Positions 1-17,389 are shown, counted from the stretch's first letter. The stretch: 64,000 nt of DNA from Sitta carolinensis (GCA_032173965.1 CM063284.1:137243625-137307624), one strand, 5' to 3'. The notes: generated by a model from the sequence alone, not told the origin. Numbers and translations are program-made.

Positions 1-4691
<4,691 letters not shown>

Positions 4692-4886
4692 TTTGGCAGT
4701 AAGGCCGCTCATTTCTCCAACTCCAGGTGCCATTAGCAAGGCACTCGATAGATGCAGGTCCCAAACCATAATACCCAGGATCACAGCTGAAAACCACCTT
4801 TGTTTTATACTCATAGTGTGAACCATTCACTATTCTCCATCTTCCATGTTCCAGGGTAAAAGAATTGATGCTCGGACAGGTAACAA
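4692..4886 (-). CDS. CSMD3: CSMD3 exon e20: sushi domain 16
   Basis: This 195-nt single-exon sushi domain (phase 1 to 1) encodes VVTCPSINSFTLEHGRWRIV, then NGSHYEYKTKVVFSCDPGYY and GLGPASIECLANGTWSW, ending RNERPYCQ. Four cysteines are present (TCPS, SCDP, ECLA and YCQ) with two tryptophans before Cys4. NGS and NGT are possible glycosylation sites. The 'SINSFxLEHGRWRIVNGSH' wording is CSMD3-specific in my recollection; CSMD1 reads SIEAQLSEHVIWRLVSGS. The acceptor is atttgcaag and the donor CAAA|gtgagt. Confidence 0.97.
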
Positions 4887-6198
4887 CTTGCAAATTAACA
4901 AAAAGACATAGTTATCTTACAGGCAAATTGGGAAAATCTGCACCATTATTAATCAGAAAACCTATTTTAAACACAGTGACATAATATTTGAAAACTGAGG
5001 CTGTATTTGAAATTGCCTGTGGTTAGCAGGTATGAGTTGCCTCATTTAATTAATAATCATCCAGAAAGAGAAGGGATTGTGCATGCAGAGTAATGCATTT
5101 GGTCTAACTATCCTATAGATAGGAGCTATATCATGGTTGAACTCACTGTAGGTGGACCTTCTGTGACATTTTACATCAGGTACCAGAATCTTTACTAAAA
5201 TTTTAAGTACATTTAAATGGAGAAATTATTTTTCTACCCAGGTAAACTCTATGAGATATGAAAGATACCTTTGAGAGGCTGCACATTAGTGACAGAAAAA
5301 AACCCATATATATATCCAAGTGTTTTTTCAACAGCTATATATTTTTGTCTCATATCTTAATTCTAAGTGTTCTTTCTCCAGAAACGGAACAAAAATATTC
5401 TACAACACTAACAGAATAAAAAATAGTATAAGAAGCGAAAAAATTTTCTCCACTTTGTTATTATTTATTTTCATTGGTTCTTAGAAAGAGAAGACAGATG
5501 AACTTTTCAAGAACAAGAAGAAAACAAAGACAGGAGAAATCCTTAAAAAATACTCCAGTCTTAATTTAAATTAATTCCAAAAATTCATTGAGTGAGAGAA
5601 TCCAAATCTTAATGTGCATGAGACACTGATGTCCCTGTATTGCTCTTGCAATCACCTGGGGTTTTATGTCCCATTTGTAACTGCTGATTTCTGCTTCATT
5701 TTGGGAGTTAAATGCATTTTCTCTACAATGATGTTCCCCCAAGTTTAGATGGTGTAGGACTATAATGATGGGATGAATATAAATAATAAGCAGCAGTTTC
5801 AAACAATTATCACAGGTTTGCAGTTCTGGATAGTAAAAAGTGTTTGTTAAGTATATTAAGTTAAAAAGTGTATGAATTGTGCAGCTCTTGCTGAAGCAAT
5901 TACTTTTGCAGAAAACTTCTGCAACCATTAACTGATTAAATTGTAAATTAATTTTTAGTTCGATTGTCTTGTATAAGCTCTAGAATATTTATTCTGCTTA
6001 TGCTGTTAAGTTTCAGCATGTGTTTGGTACATATGCTTCATATATGTATTTCATAATAATTTAATACCAGCTATAATTCATAGATTAAAGTAGCCTGAAG
6101 ATGAAAGTTTAAGTCATGTGAAGATTTGTGCCCTGGATAAATAAGCAAAATGTACAGACAGGTTTTTACTCGCCAGACACTTTTTTCATGTTACTCAC
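4887..6198 (-). other. CSMD3 intron e19-e20
   Basis: This intron is 1,312 bp with GT-AG ends. A 120-codon open frame lies on the minus strand at 5566-5928 but has no domain match and no compatible splice sites. Nothing else is recognisable. Confidence 0.85.
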
Positions 6199-6384
6199 CC
6201 ACACAGCGAGGTGTTTTATTGTGATTGCTCCAGGTGCCGTCCGGCTGGCAGACTGCAGTCGTAAGCTCTTTGGCTGATAGCCTATATCCATCATTGCAAA
6301 AATAAGTAACTCGGGTGCCAACTAAGTAATCTGTAGTTAATATCCCACCATTCAGTGGAGCTTTAGGAATTCCACAAGATATTG
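6199..6384 (-). CDS. CSMD3: CSMD3 exon e19: sushi domain 15
   Basis: This 186-nt single-exon sushi domain (phase 1 to 1) encodes AISCGIPKAPLNGGILTTDY and continues with LVGTRVTYFCNDGYRLSAKE, ending NHNKTPRCV. Four cysteines sit in the contexts ISCG, YFCND, AVCQP and PRCV, with the tryptophan in DGTWSNH. NKT is a possible glycosylation site. The acceptor is tctattcag and the donor GTGG|gtgagt. The phase-1 junction rebuilds a valine codon with the next exon, giving RCVVVTCP as in CSMD3. Confidence 0.96.
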
Positions 6385-6862
6385 CTGAATAGAGAGAATA
6401 ACAAAGTCTTTTATGTCTTCAATAAAAGTTTTCACTGACCTCAGAGAGTTTATGCTTTGCAAAATCACTAGTCTTAAATTCATAAAAAAATAATTTTTAA
6501 CTCATTAATGTGTGTTTTAAGCATGGAAATAAATTCTCTTAAAATTTTAGACAATTTAATTCAATGAAGCTTTTGCATTTTGATGAAGGAAGTAAAAAAT
6601 AAGAACAATGGTTCGTAACTGCAGCTAACAATTCAAAATGCAGATGATAATAAAGAAAAGGGAATAGAAAATATCTGGAAAAAAATATGAGCAGCATGGC
6701 TGAATCAGTAAAGCACCAGTCTGAGAAACATGAATATGGTTTATGTTCAGATTTCTTCCATCAGTTGTTCTTTGTGACCTCTGGCAAATCACTAAAATTA
6801 TCTTTCAACATTCTATTTTTTCCACCTGGAAAGCAGAAAGAAAATACCCTTTTGAAAATATT

Positions 6863-7885
6863 GGATCATAGAATCATAAATTTGCCTGGGGTGGAAGGGG
6901 CCTTAAAGATCTAGTTCCAATCCCTCTGCAATGGGTAGGAACATCGTTTACTAGATCAAGTTGTTTAAAGCCCAGTCCAGCCTGGACTTGAACACTTCCA
7001 AGGATCAGAGGGGCATATACAGCTCCTCTGGGTAACCTGTTCCAGTGCCTCACCGCCTTCACAGTAAGGAATTCCCTCCTGTTGTGTAATTTGAACTGAT
7101 CCTCTTTCATTCTAGAGGCATTCCCACCTATCATATCACTGCATACCCTTGTAAAAATCCCTCTCCAGGTTTCCTTCTTTTAGCCCTCATCTTTGTCATC
7201 CGTGACTTGTGAAGTGAGACTGAAGCATTTGGCAGCGAAGACTGAGTAAAAACCACTTCGATGTCTCCACGTCCAAGGTAACCAGGTCTCCTGTATCCTT
7301 CTGGTGAGGGCCCACAATCTGCCTAGTCTTATCTTGCCTTATCACCAATATATCTTTAGAAGCTGTTTTTATTGTCCTTGACAACCATAGACAGATTTGT
7401 TTTATCAGAGATCTAACTTTCCTAATCTGATCCACAGTTGCTTGGACAATTTGTCTCCCAGTATGCCTGTCCTCACTTCCACCCTCTCTAGGCTTTGTTT
7501 TTTTATTTTGTTTTGTCCAGGAACTCCTTGCTCATCCAGGCAGGTTTCCTGAAGTTTCCACCTGACTTTCTCTTTCTGAGAATACAACATTTCTGAGCTT
7601 GGAAGAAGTGATCCTTTGACTATTAACCAGTTATCATTGTTCGCTCTTAAATCTAAGGCTTTATTCTGTGGTACTCTACCAAGAAAATCCCTGAAGTGGA
7701 CAAATTCTGCTCTTCTGAAGTCAAGGCTAGCTAGCATCCACCCATCTCACTGCTCTAAGGATTTTGTACTCTATAATTTCACAGTCACTGCACCCTTCAG
7801 CTTTACATTCCTCATCAGCCCCTGCTTGTTGCTGAGAAAAAGATCCAGCATAGCTCCTCTCCTTGCTGGCTCCTCTATCTCTTAG
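6863..7885 (-). mobile_element. CR1 LINE with internal deletion, minus strand
   Basis: Translation of the minus strand gives broken pieces of the avian CR1 ORF2 (endonuclease-reverse transcriptase). At 7737-7405 there is a LDFRRAEFVHFRDFLGRVPQ segment, and at 7435-7196 the RDxIRKxR...GDLVT...EKxE-like stretch. Both belong to the linker between the endonuclease and RT domains. At 7134-6874 the frame jumps to the extreme C terminus (VRHWNRLPRGAV), and the CR1 3' UTR follows down to about 6863 (rc of catagaatcataaa). The RT catalytic core is absent, so a large internal part was lost. Frames are shifted and stopped, and the element is dead. Confidence 0.85.
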
Positions 7886-8058
7886 AGAAGGAAGTTGAAA
7901 AGTGCAAATAAAAGTACTATTATTTTATTTCTTTTCTTTAACAAAATAATGCACTGAGTGAAGGTCTGGTTCTAAATAATGCTCTGTCTGTTTTGGAACT
8001 AAAAATGAAAACTAACCCTTTTCCACATTTTAAAACCATATGTCTAATGTAGGTCAGA

Positions 8059-8060
<2 letters not shown>

Positions 8061-8087
<27 letters not shown>
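8061..8087. repeat. A27 homopolymer
   Basis: This is a run of 27 adenines on the plus strand. No retrocopied gene body is evident on either side, so I do not call it a processed-pseudogene tail. Confidence 0.95.
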
Positions 8088-8089
<2 letters not shown>

Positions 8090-9536
8090 TGAAAAAAAAG
8101 GTCTTAGACATTTAAGTCTGAAGTACCTTACTTTGAAGTCAAATCTTGAGCCATAAGAAAGTACATATCAAGCCCACACAGGAAGGTTAATCCTCTCAGA
8201 CTATGTATAAATACTTGGAAAAAAAAGAGTGCAACCTATTTTTGCCCCACTGGGAGCTGATCTGACATAAAACTGATTTGCTTCCTAAGCAATATAACAA
8301 CTGCATGGCACAGCACTGAAGCTAATAATCACAGCTAAGACACAGGTAAAGCACCAATCCTATAACAACTTGCAGAATAAGGGTGTAAGAATCACTGTTA
8401 AAATATCCTTGCATTGCCATAAGAAAAACCCTTGCATATGACATGGAAATTTAAGAAAAAGAAAACCCCAAAACCACAATACAGACACACTCTGCTGAAA
8501 CCATCACAGAAAACTATTTCTAATTTGCTATTACTCTGTCTTGGCATCCATAAGAATATATACCTAATGACTGTCACAGTATCTATTGGCAACTAGATAC
8601 AAACACACATTTAGAAGAAAATAAAAAAAACTGTGATTAAGAAATTGAAGACCCTAAGAAACTGCAATTGAATTCAAAACTCTAGAGGGTATGAGGACCT
8701 GACCCCAGCGAGATAAAAAGTGACAAATTAATCAAACGAGAATATCCATCTTCCACTTTTACTGATAAAACTATTTCACTTGCCGTCACCAAAGAAAGAA
8801 ACAACTTCCGTGACACTAAAATGAAAACATGTGACCATGTTTATTACTTCTCAAATTCCTCAATAGCTTTCGGATTAGGCAAATCTATCCATTCCAAGAT
8901 GATAACTAAATGCTTGTATAACCATGATATAACCAAGTAACACTCTTTATTGCACGACTGACCAAACTTAACTTCTTCCTTCAAAAGCACATTAATGATT
9001 ATAAGAACTTTGAGACAATTACAAGAGTTTCCTGAACAATGTCCACTGTGTTACATCAGGGCCAGCATTCAGCAGTATATAAAATTACTACCCACTTGCA
9101 AAAACATTTTAACAAGTAAACAACATTGATTAGAATCCTAAGCACCAACAAATTCTACCATGTTGCTTATTCATGTACACACATAATTCACATTCTGTCT
9201 CTTTTACCAATCAGTAAAATATATATCAGATACATGTTAGCTGCAACCGGAGATTTCTATATCCACCATTGAGATTAATTCCTCCTTCAATATAAAAATA
9301 TTTCTATTAGTGACTTGATAAATTTTGAATCATATTATCCATGTTAACAGTCAATCCCGTGGCATGAGAAAAATCTATCCCTCCCTTAACCTTAAATTTT
9401 TTAATAAAAAGATGTAAACCAGCAATGCTTGATAATAGAATTTTATATAAACAACAGATCTCCCAAGGGTGACCCAATGACATTTTAGTTTAATGATGTT
9501 TTGAGCTGAATTCACACTTGTGGAAGCTTGCATCAT

Positions 9537-9713
9537 AGAAAAGCTGCCCAGAGAAGTTGTGGATGCCCCATCCCTGGAAGTGTCTAAAGCCAGGTTGGAC
9601 TGGCTTCAACTTCAAGCAACCTGATCCAGTGAACAGGGCTCCTGCCCATCCCAGAGGAATTGGAACAATGTCTTTAAGGTCCCTTCCAAGTAAACCCTTG
9701 TATGAGTCTATGA
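9537..9713 (+). mobile_element. CR1 LINE 3' end fragment, plus strand
   Basis: The block starting aagctgcccagagaagttgt and continuing through ggatgccccatccctgga matches the C-terminal codons and 3' UTR of an avian CR1. It ends near ctttaaggtcccttccaa and a decayed copy of the terminal octamer repeat (gagtctatga). It is 5' truncated, as is usual for CR1. Confidence 0.85.
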
Positions 9714-10280
9714 AAACTACCTTTTAGTTAGGGGAAAACATGTGAATGTATCAGGAAAAGTTATTGTCACATTAGATACTTTGACAGGAAAAAATGACAA
9801 ACAGAAAATATCCAAAATTCCCTAAAAACAGGTCTATCACCAAAACGTTTGGTCACTATATGACATCTTGAGCAATACTGTTAATCAAACTGAAACATTA
9901 AAACCAATTTTTTTTTCACAAACTTCAGAACATAGTTCCAGTTCCAAAGATATATTAAAAAAATATACACAGTCCTTGCAAAACCTGAGTTATATTAGTT
10001 CTCAAAGAACAACAGCATTTCAGAAATTACTATTAGGCCAAAATGAAGTTCTTAAATATTCTTCACTAAATGTTAAAGCACTGTTTTTGTATGTCAGTCT
10101 TATTAGCTCCTCTTGAAATACTGTTTCTTAAAACTACATTTGTTTTTTGAGGTTGAAAAATTTTGGCACAGAAGTATGACCCCGAAGTATTTCCCTGCTA
10201 TTCATTTTAAGTCACAAAACTGATGGCGTACATCAGAAAAAGAGAAAGAAAGTTTCTTAGAGTGTATTTTTAGGTTTTAC

Positions 10281-10469
10281 CTTGACAAGCTGGGACTGGA
10301 ACATCCCACGAGTAATACCCATATGGAGACTTCCTGCAGACAGCGGTGCTCTTTCCGACGAGGCGGAACCCTCGGTCGCAGGCCCAGCGGACCACGCTGT
10401 TGAGCTGCCCGCCCGTCTGGCTGACGATGAAACCGTGCAGGGGAGACTCCGGGGTGCTGCAGTACAGAG
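10281..10469 (-). CDS. CSMD3: CSMD3 exon e18: sushi domain 14 (GC-rich exon)
   Basis: This 189-nt single-exon sushi domain (phase 1 to 1) starts [20 protein letters not shown], then [20 protein letters not shown], and ends [10 protein letters not shown]. Its cysteine contexts are LYCST, WACDRG, AVCRK and PACQ. It begins the run of consecutive sushi modules after the last CUB. By hand count it is about 62% GC with 14 CpGs, while its neighbours and all introns are AT-rich, so its third codon positions favour G/C unlike adjacent exons. The same strand bias opens unrelated frames on the other strand, which I treat as shadows. The acceptor is tgtttcaag and the donor CAAG|gtaaaa. Confidence 0.97.
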
Positions 10470-12983
10470 CTTGAAACACAAATACTAAATGAGTAAAATA
10501 CGTGCTTACAATTCAGGTAACAATTCTTGGGAAATTCTTGTAGAATTCAGCAGGTGTGTGATTGGATGTTGAGAAAACATTACTAAAAGCTGTATTTTTT
10601 GTACTGATAATGCATGCGTTGACCAATTTCACAAAATATATAGATGATAAAAATAGAGCTTTATAAGCTCTTTACACGATTCAGGTTTCAGTAGCCTCCA
10701 AAAAAAAAGAGTGATAGATCACTTTTATGATTTGCTATAGCTTTGGGGTATGTTTCTTTTTTTTTTAAACCATCTTCTTTTTAAATCAAATAAGCTACTG
10801 AACTTTAGTTTATGATGAAATTTATTGCAATTGTACATATTTCAGCAGTACACAAATTTTTGGAAGAAGGGAACAAGTAGTACATCATGAACATAATTCT
10901 TTTTAAAGAGTCCTTTCTTTCTGTTCCTAAATAAGTTCTTTCATTTAAGTTCTGTGATACATCTAACTGAAGTAAAACATTTAAAATAGATTTAAATTAT
11001 ATTTATGACTATTACCATAAATCTTTGGCGAAAATACTGAATCTGCTTTTAGTTGTTGATTTATTTAGAACACATTAAGTCTTAGAGAACTCTTATCTAG
11101 AGACCATGTAAAAAACCATAACTCATAATGAGAGCAAAAAATATCTCTAAGAGTTACAGTTTTTATAATCTGAAATTATTTATGTACTTAATGACTCTGA
11201 CACTAAATACTGGTTACTTAGTATGTTTCCTTTATCTCACAAGTAATTAGGTTTGGCTGTTCTGTCGTTGGAGTGGACTAGAGGGCTCTTATAACCTGGT
11301 AACCACTTTAAGATGAATTTTGTTTGTGTAAAAATTTAACTTGGTCTTTGATTAATGGCTGCAGGCTGTTTAAAGGCTGTTTTCCCTTTTTGTAGGAAAG
11401 AAAACTGTTCTGGAAGTTTGTTTCCAAGTGCTTCCTTTATGCTTTGAAGAAATGCTGATAACTTGATATTTATTTTCTCAGGCAAACAGAGAACTGATGC
11501 TTCACTCGCTCTTTAAACCTTTCCATGTCTCTTGACTTAAATACTTCAGGTCAGTGTTTCTCTCACATGAAACCTTCCTCTGACCGGAATGGAGTCATAT
11601 GGCTGTTTGTTTGCAACAAATATTTATTAAACATATTAAAGCAAAGAGCAGAATCAGAACTACTGTTGTATCTTTCAGATCACATACTATCAAAGTATTT
11701 TCTTCCCTACACTGAAGGTCTCCTGACTTATACTTTCTTGAAAGAACCAAAGATACAGAGATGCCTAGTGTATAAGAAAACATACCAGTATTTTCTGTGT
11801 GAAACAGATCACTAGAAAATATTTCCTGTCTGCCTCTCAACAGTTCTCTCACTGCCTGTAGGGAAAGACTTTGAAGAAATTTCTCTTCTTTCTCTTTTAA
11901 CAGATCCAAAGGGACTAAGGGAAATGAAAATCGGTACCGTATATTATTTTATGTCTAGTAAACAGTGAATTTTACCTAATGAACAATAACCATTTTAAGT
12001 CTGGAAAGCTCTCTAAAGGGAAAGATGATACTGACACAGTTTCACAGTATATATGATCTTAATGATTTTTCTTCAATTCTGAAGTAGCCAAAAATTAAGT
12101 GAGGAATACTAAAAAACACAGCAGAAAGAATTTTATACTTATTCTTTACGTCTTTATCCACCTTGTGAAATGAAACAGCTTTATGCCAATAACTTCTCTA
12201 ATACCTACAGATACTATCCCCAGTAGTCTTTCTTGTGTGTCATCATAAAAAAATTAAAATATAGGTTTTGTGCAATTGGTGTAAATTCCTACAAATCTAC
12301 TTTAGCTTGACTAATTAAATAATTCCAGTATTAAATTAAAACAATTTTCCAGTAAAATAAATATTATATAATAATTCTGTAAAAGCAATTTTACTAAAAT
12401 CTAACTTTGTCAGGTACCATTTCCACACGCTATTCATAAATATGTTAATTTGAATTAATAACACATAAAATACTGGCTTTCTTACATACTAATTTATCTC
12501 TTTAAATTTTGATTGCTGCTGCTGTTGAACCTTAGATTAAAGAGTTCAATCCTTCTTGGTCTTATATTTTTCCACTTTATAGCTGTTCACTCCTGCCTTG
12601 TTGCAATGCCTTGTTGCAACCATGTCCTACCAAAATTCTTAATGGTGGGTTGCATAAAGATCTAATTAGAAAAACACCCCAGTATAAAGAGGCACACAAG
12701 TGCAAATAAATGGATGAGAGAGGCAAGAAGCTGCTTTTTTCTTTAGTATTGGCTTATGCCATCGTAAAGCCCTGTCTTTTATTAATTCTCTACAGAGCAC
12801 ATGTGTACGGGTTTTTTTTCTCACAAGATGAGAGCCATTAGGTACATATAGATAGAACAGACTGCGTTTCCTTTCAGTTTGGTTAATTAAGGATACCAAA
12901 CATAGTTTATATTACCCTTTTCACATAAACAAATGTTCCACATTGAAATTTTATGCACATTATAGAAAGTCACATTTGCATAC
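10470..12983 (-). other. CSMD3 intron e17-e18
   Basis: This intron is 2,514 bp. Overlapping open frames on both strands near 11525-11909 have no homology. At 12597-12617 a short direct repeat (tgccttgttgcaa twice) is present. I recognise no transposon. Confidence 0.85.
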
Positions 12984-13130
12984 CTATATATCTTATCCTG
13001 AAACCTTTTTTATTGGTGCCATGATCTGCTGACCATCGGAGAAATACTTCATGACCATTGCTGGTTATATTCAGAGAAGATGAATAGTCCCCGCTGAGAG
13101 ATATGAGCAATGGGCTATGACTATTTGGTC
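12984..13130 (-). CDS. CSMD3: CSMD3 exon e17: CUB14, remainder
   Basis: This 147-nt exon (phase 1 to 1) encodes GPNSHSPLLISLSGDYSSSL, then NITSNGHEVFLRWSADHGTN and KKGFRIRYI. It completes CUB14 with the 'LRWSADHxxxKKGFRIRY' ending. NIT is a possible glycosylation site. The acceptor has a long pyrimidine tract ending aaccaag and the donor is ATAG|gtatgc. It sits only 377 bp from e16, the shortest intron in the window. No long reading frame shows this exon, and it was found by reading across the gap. Confidence 0.95.
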
Positions 13131-13507
13131 CTTGGTTCAAAGGAAGGGAAAAAAAGAAGGAAAAAAGGAGTTACAATGTTTAAAATAACATACAATAAAC
13201 CATATGCACACAATTAATATACACGCAAAACATCCTTCAAGCAAATGTCAAAAGTATTTTAATTTAAAAAATTGAAATATTTTATAACTGGGAGTTATAT
13301 ATTTGCTCAAAACAAAAAGTATTTATCAGTGTATCTTGTAGTATAAATTTAAAATAAAATAATCCAGCAATTCTCTTCATCATAACAATTCAAAATAATT
13401 GCTTAGGATTTTTATACTGGAAAAATATGCATAAACAATAGTAATTAGACAGAAGCAATATAAAAAACCCCAGTGATATAGACCAAAGTTATGCATCCTA
13501 TAGTTAC
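13131..13507 (-). other. CSMD3 intron e16-e17
   Basis: This 377-bp intron is the shortest in the window. On the sense strand it ends in a strong pyrimidine-rich tract (13134-13165) before the e17 acceptor. Nothing else is seen. Confidence 0.9.
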
Positions 13508-13696
13508 CATCAAAAACCTCAAGTATATCAAATTCCTTTTCTGTCTGGAAGAATTCAAAGAACATGCTGATATTATAACCCTTTTCCACAGTAATGGTCC
13601 ACGCACACATCTGGAGATTCGGGTAGCTGTCAGGATATCCAGGGCTCAGTATTACACCTGTTGAATCCAGACGCATTTCATTGGCTGGACAGAGCA
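13508..13696 (-). CDS. CSMD3: CSMD3 exon e16: CUB14, N-terminal part
   Basis: This 189-nt exon (phase 1 to 1) encodes VLCPANEMRLDSTGVILSPG, then YPDSYPNLQMCAWTITVEKG and YNISMFFEFFQTEKEFDILE, and ends at VFDG. It is the last CUB of the protein. It starts with CPAN instead of the CGG of other CUBs, a feature shared with CSMD1 CUB14. Two cysteines and the acidic 'EFDILEVFDG' strand are intact, and NIS is a possible glycosylation site. The acceptor is ctgtttcacag and the donor GATG|gtaact. Confidence 0.97.
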
Positions 13697-14260
13697 CTGT
13701 GAAACAGAAAAATTGGAAAAAAAATCTAAAGCCCACTATTTCTATTTTGTGTGATTGATGAGATTTTCCAGAGTTTAAAAGAACTGCATTACTCATCCTA
13801 GTCCTTAAACTGAGCAACATGGATCGTCATGTTGTTAAAATATGATGAAGGGAATTAATTTTCAATTTATCTGGATTCTTCAATAATAATAATCTTGTTA
13901 AATAGAAATAGTCGACACTATCATGTTACTGGAAGTTTTTTCAAAAAAATATGTTTCATGATATATCAATAAATGGCTTCAGTATATTTGGAATCTAACA
14001 CTGCTAAACGGAAGCTTTGAAGTCTTTTTGTATTGACAACTGACTCCTACATGCAAATGAGTTAGTCCTGAGTTACACAAGAAAAATAATAGGATCTTAG
14101 TTTTCTCTAGAACACTGGAAATAATTTTGTCTCATTAATTATAAAAATCAGCTTTTATGTTGAAAAAGTTATTGGACTATGAAGAGAGATAAGGAACACA
14201 GAAAAGCAGAGAAAGGAAGAGTAAAAGGGTATTTATCATCATTAAATCCTTTGTAAGAGC

Positions 14261-14325
14261 CATAGAATATTTGGGTTGGAAGTCACCTTAGAAGATCATC
14301 TAGTCCAACCCTCTGAAAAAGCATT
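14261..14325 (-). mobile_element. CR1 3' tail fragment, minus strand
   Basis: The stretch catagaatatttgggttgga followed by gatcatctagtccaaccctc is the reverse complement of the CR1 3' UTR end (gggttggact...gatgatct...caacc...ttctatg). Only the tail remains. Confidence 0.75.
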
Positions 14326-17300
14326 CAAACTGAACTTGAAAAACTGTATTTGCCCCTGAATTTTAAAAATATTTGTGTCTCAGTTGCAAATTAGCATCTA
14401 GTTGCTAAACTTCAAAAGTTGTTTCTGATGTCTTGTGTTTGCTTCAATTACTCAAGAGATTGAATACAGCGCCTCCATCCCACTTAATAAAATTCATATG
14501 GCTGGAATCTGGCTGTCAAATTACAGAGCTGCTCCAGTTGTAACACATATCTCAAGGAAATGAAGAAAGTAATCCTCTCAGCTTTATATATACCTACAGA
14601 CACATATTTATATACAAATGTGTGCCAGGAAGAGTGCAACAGTAGTCTGGCGGTACTCATTTATTTGCAGCTGGTTTTGCCTTGCAAACTGTCCTTAATT
14701 TCAGGATTTTCACCTAAACATCCCTCAGGAATTTTATAGAGAATTTAAGTACTTGTTTCTATTAAACAGATTCCCTTGGGAATTGGGTAGCTAAGTTTCG
14801 TGTGAATCAGAGAAAATGAATCTGAGGTATAGTTAAGAGTCACCATTAAAGAATTTTCTCAGGGTCCCATTATTATGATGCAAAATATAGTTTGAATCTT
14901 TTTACTCTGAAATTTTCATTTTATCTTGAAAGTAGAAGCTAACTTAAAGGAAAATTAAGGACAAAGTTACATGTTTTGTTTGGACAATACTCTATTATAA
15001 CTAAATAAGATGACAGAATTTGTCTAAACTTGTGGAATTTAGTAACTATTTTCACACCTAAAGGAAATCTGCAAGCATTTTAAGAAATGGTCATCCAACT
15101 GACACATACCAGAGAAAAACAGAGAAAAAAAGTGTTGTAGTTGTAAATAGTACTATATGCAATATAAACTAACCTGTAATAATTAAAATATTACAATTAA
15201 ATAATTAAAATACCTAATTAAATATAGTTTGTTTTGGTTTTTTTTACGAATTCCTCATTTTTCACGTATATCTTTACTGCAATATATTAAAGACAAATAT
15301 ATTGTTACTTAAATTCTGCTCAGCAGCATTCTTCAGATTTACTTATGGATTAATTTTGAATGTAGGTATCAATTTATTTCAAGTCAAAAATTAAAGAAAA
15401 ATTCAATCAAATGTCACTTTACTCTGGCTAAACAATATAACATATGTACAAGGTTAAAGCATCAGTAATTAACAGTATTAAGTTCAAAAACAAACATATG
15501 CTCTACGCAGTGAAAAGAATTAGTACAGCAATAGTAATATGAACCAACAGAAGAACTGAGACCTTTCCTTAAATGTGTTATGCTCTGCACTGTGAAGTAT
15601 AGTCACTTATTCATAGACCAATGCGATATAGAAAAATCACAAAAGACAGAAATTTTTGGCAGTTTTTGCTGCCTTTAGATTCCACAAAGCAATCTATTCA
15701 TCTTCCATTATTGAAATCTAGCTTATATGTGATCTTCAAACTTAGACATTATATAAATAAATATAAAAGAAAATATGCTGCTGTTTATTCTAGGTTCCCA
15801 GTTGGACTGTTAATTTTAAACACAATTTGAAAAATTCCTTTGCAATTTTATTTTTAATTTTCTGAATCTTACTCTGAAGACCATGTTAATTTTATTCTGC
15901 TTTAAACAGAAATTATAAGAGCATCGATTTAATATTAAGCATTGGAACCAATGTTCAGCATTCATAGCTGACAGATAAATGATTAGTTATGGTAACTGAA
16001 GGCACCATTCCTGAGTTTCTGTCTTGAGTCTTGCATTGAATACAAATATGCCTTCAGCAACATGCACTGAGAAGATGCCTCAGGATCAGCACACGTCTCT
16101 GTTTGCCCTATCTAATATCACATTATTTTAACATTTAAAGCAATGCCTGGAGGTTACTATGGTTTCCCACCTATTAAATGCTATATGTCTGCCAAGTTAG
16201 GATTTAAATTTAAATTGGGGTGTTGGAAGTTATTTCTAGACACACTTGTATCTAACAAAATGCCTGGATTTTCAGAAATTATCAGTGTAAAAGTTCTTAT
16301 GAAGCTCATATTTCAATTTCACTTTGCATTTTAAGAACTAGGCTCACTGCTGTGAATGATTTTGACTTCTGCATAGTATTTCCCATAAAATCAGGGGAAA
16401 GCAGCTTATTCAGTTGTAAGAGTAGACCCTTCCAGATTTCCAGAAATGGAGGAAAATAATATATTTATACAAGAAATTTTTTTAACTCTCACCTGAAAGC
16501 TCAGGTGAATATTTTAGTAATAATAAAGCCCTAAAAATTAATATACTGATGTTTAATTTCTTAACATGTATATTGTGCATCATTTTATAATTTTAGAAGT
16601 TGCTAAGACACAGTAAAATATTAAAGTTGTACTTGTAAATGTAGCAGATTTATTCACAATTAATATACTATTGCCAAATAAATCTTTCATTATGAGTGTT
16701 TTATAGATATGATAATGAATTAAAATTACTGGAGAAGGACACACCAAAACATCAGATTGGTAGAAAAAAACAGATGGCAGTATTTTTCATATAATACAAA
16801 TGTAAATTAAACACACTTATTATGACTGATTTGGGAAAGTATTTTAATCCTACTGTAGATGTTAGAATATTAAGCTCAGGAACAGATGGATCACAAAGGA
16901 ATACAACAGAAACTAGCAGAATTCAAAATGGCTTTTCTTTACATGACATATTTTTATGAGGCTGTGGTGTTTTGGTTTGGTCTTTTTTTCTTGAAAAGAT
17001 TTTATCATACATATTTATAACTGTAGGTCCTTATCCTTCCAGATAAAAATGGAAGAATTAGTAGGAAAATAGAAACTCATGCCCATCACTGGAACTCCAA
17101 AAAAATTAATTTTTTTAATGAAGCATGTGCAAAGTCTATCTTCAATTGTTCCCTAATCAGTTTGGTATGAAAAATTTTTTTTTTTTTTCACTTTTTAAAA
17201 AAAATTATGGAAAAATTATATTCTGGCATAGCACATCAAATTTCAGCTTAGTAAAGATTGGTTTAAAGTGTGATGTTAATGGCTGGCAGGACTGTAATAA

Positions 17301-17370
17301 TTTTGATCTTAACAATGAGATGGCATTATCTCTCGGCAGTTCTCAAAAAGAGGAAAAATTAACAAACCCA

Positions 17371-17389
17371 TGCACACACACACACACAC
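17371..17389. repeat. Short CA microsatellite
   Basis: This is a run of about nine CA dinucleotides inside the e15-e16 intron. It is too short for strong conclusions. Confidence 0.85.

Larger units (their letters stand above)
6385..10280 (-). other. CSMD3 intron e18-e19
   Basis: This intron is 3,896 bp. It holds a deleted CR1 (6863-7885), a 27-nt A run (8061-8087) and a CR1 3' end (9537-9713). The rest is unassigned AT-rich sequence. Confidence 0.85.

Noticed and set aside
5566..5928. 120-codon minus-strand open frame within an intron.
   Set aside because: It has no recognisable domain, no flanking splice signals in phase, and intron-like base composition.
7405..7737. 110-codon minus-strand frame with a convincing protein-like sequence.
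   Set aside because: It is the endonuclease-RT linker of a CR1 LINE, so it was annotated as part of the mobile element.
10257..10488. Overlapping open frames on both strands across sushi exon e18.
   Set aside because: They are shadows caused by the high GC of the exon. Only the frame with the four sushi cysteines is real.
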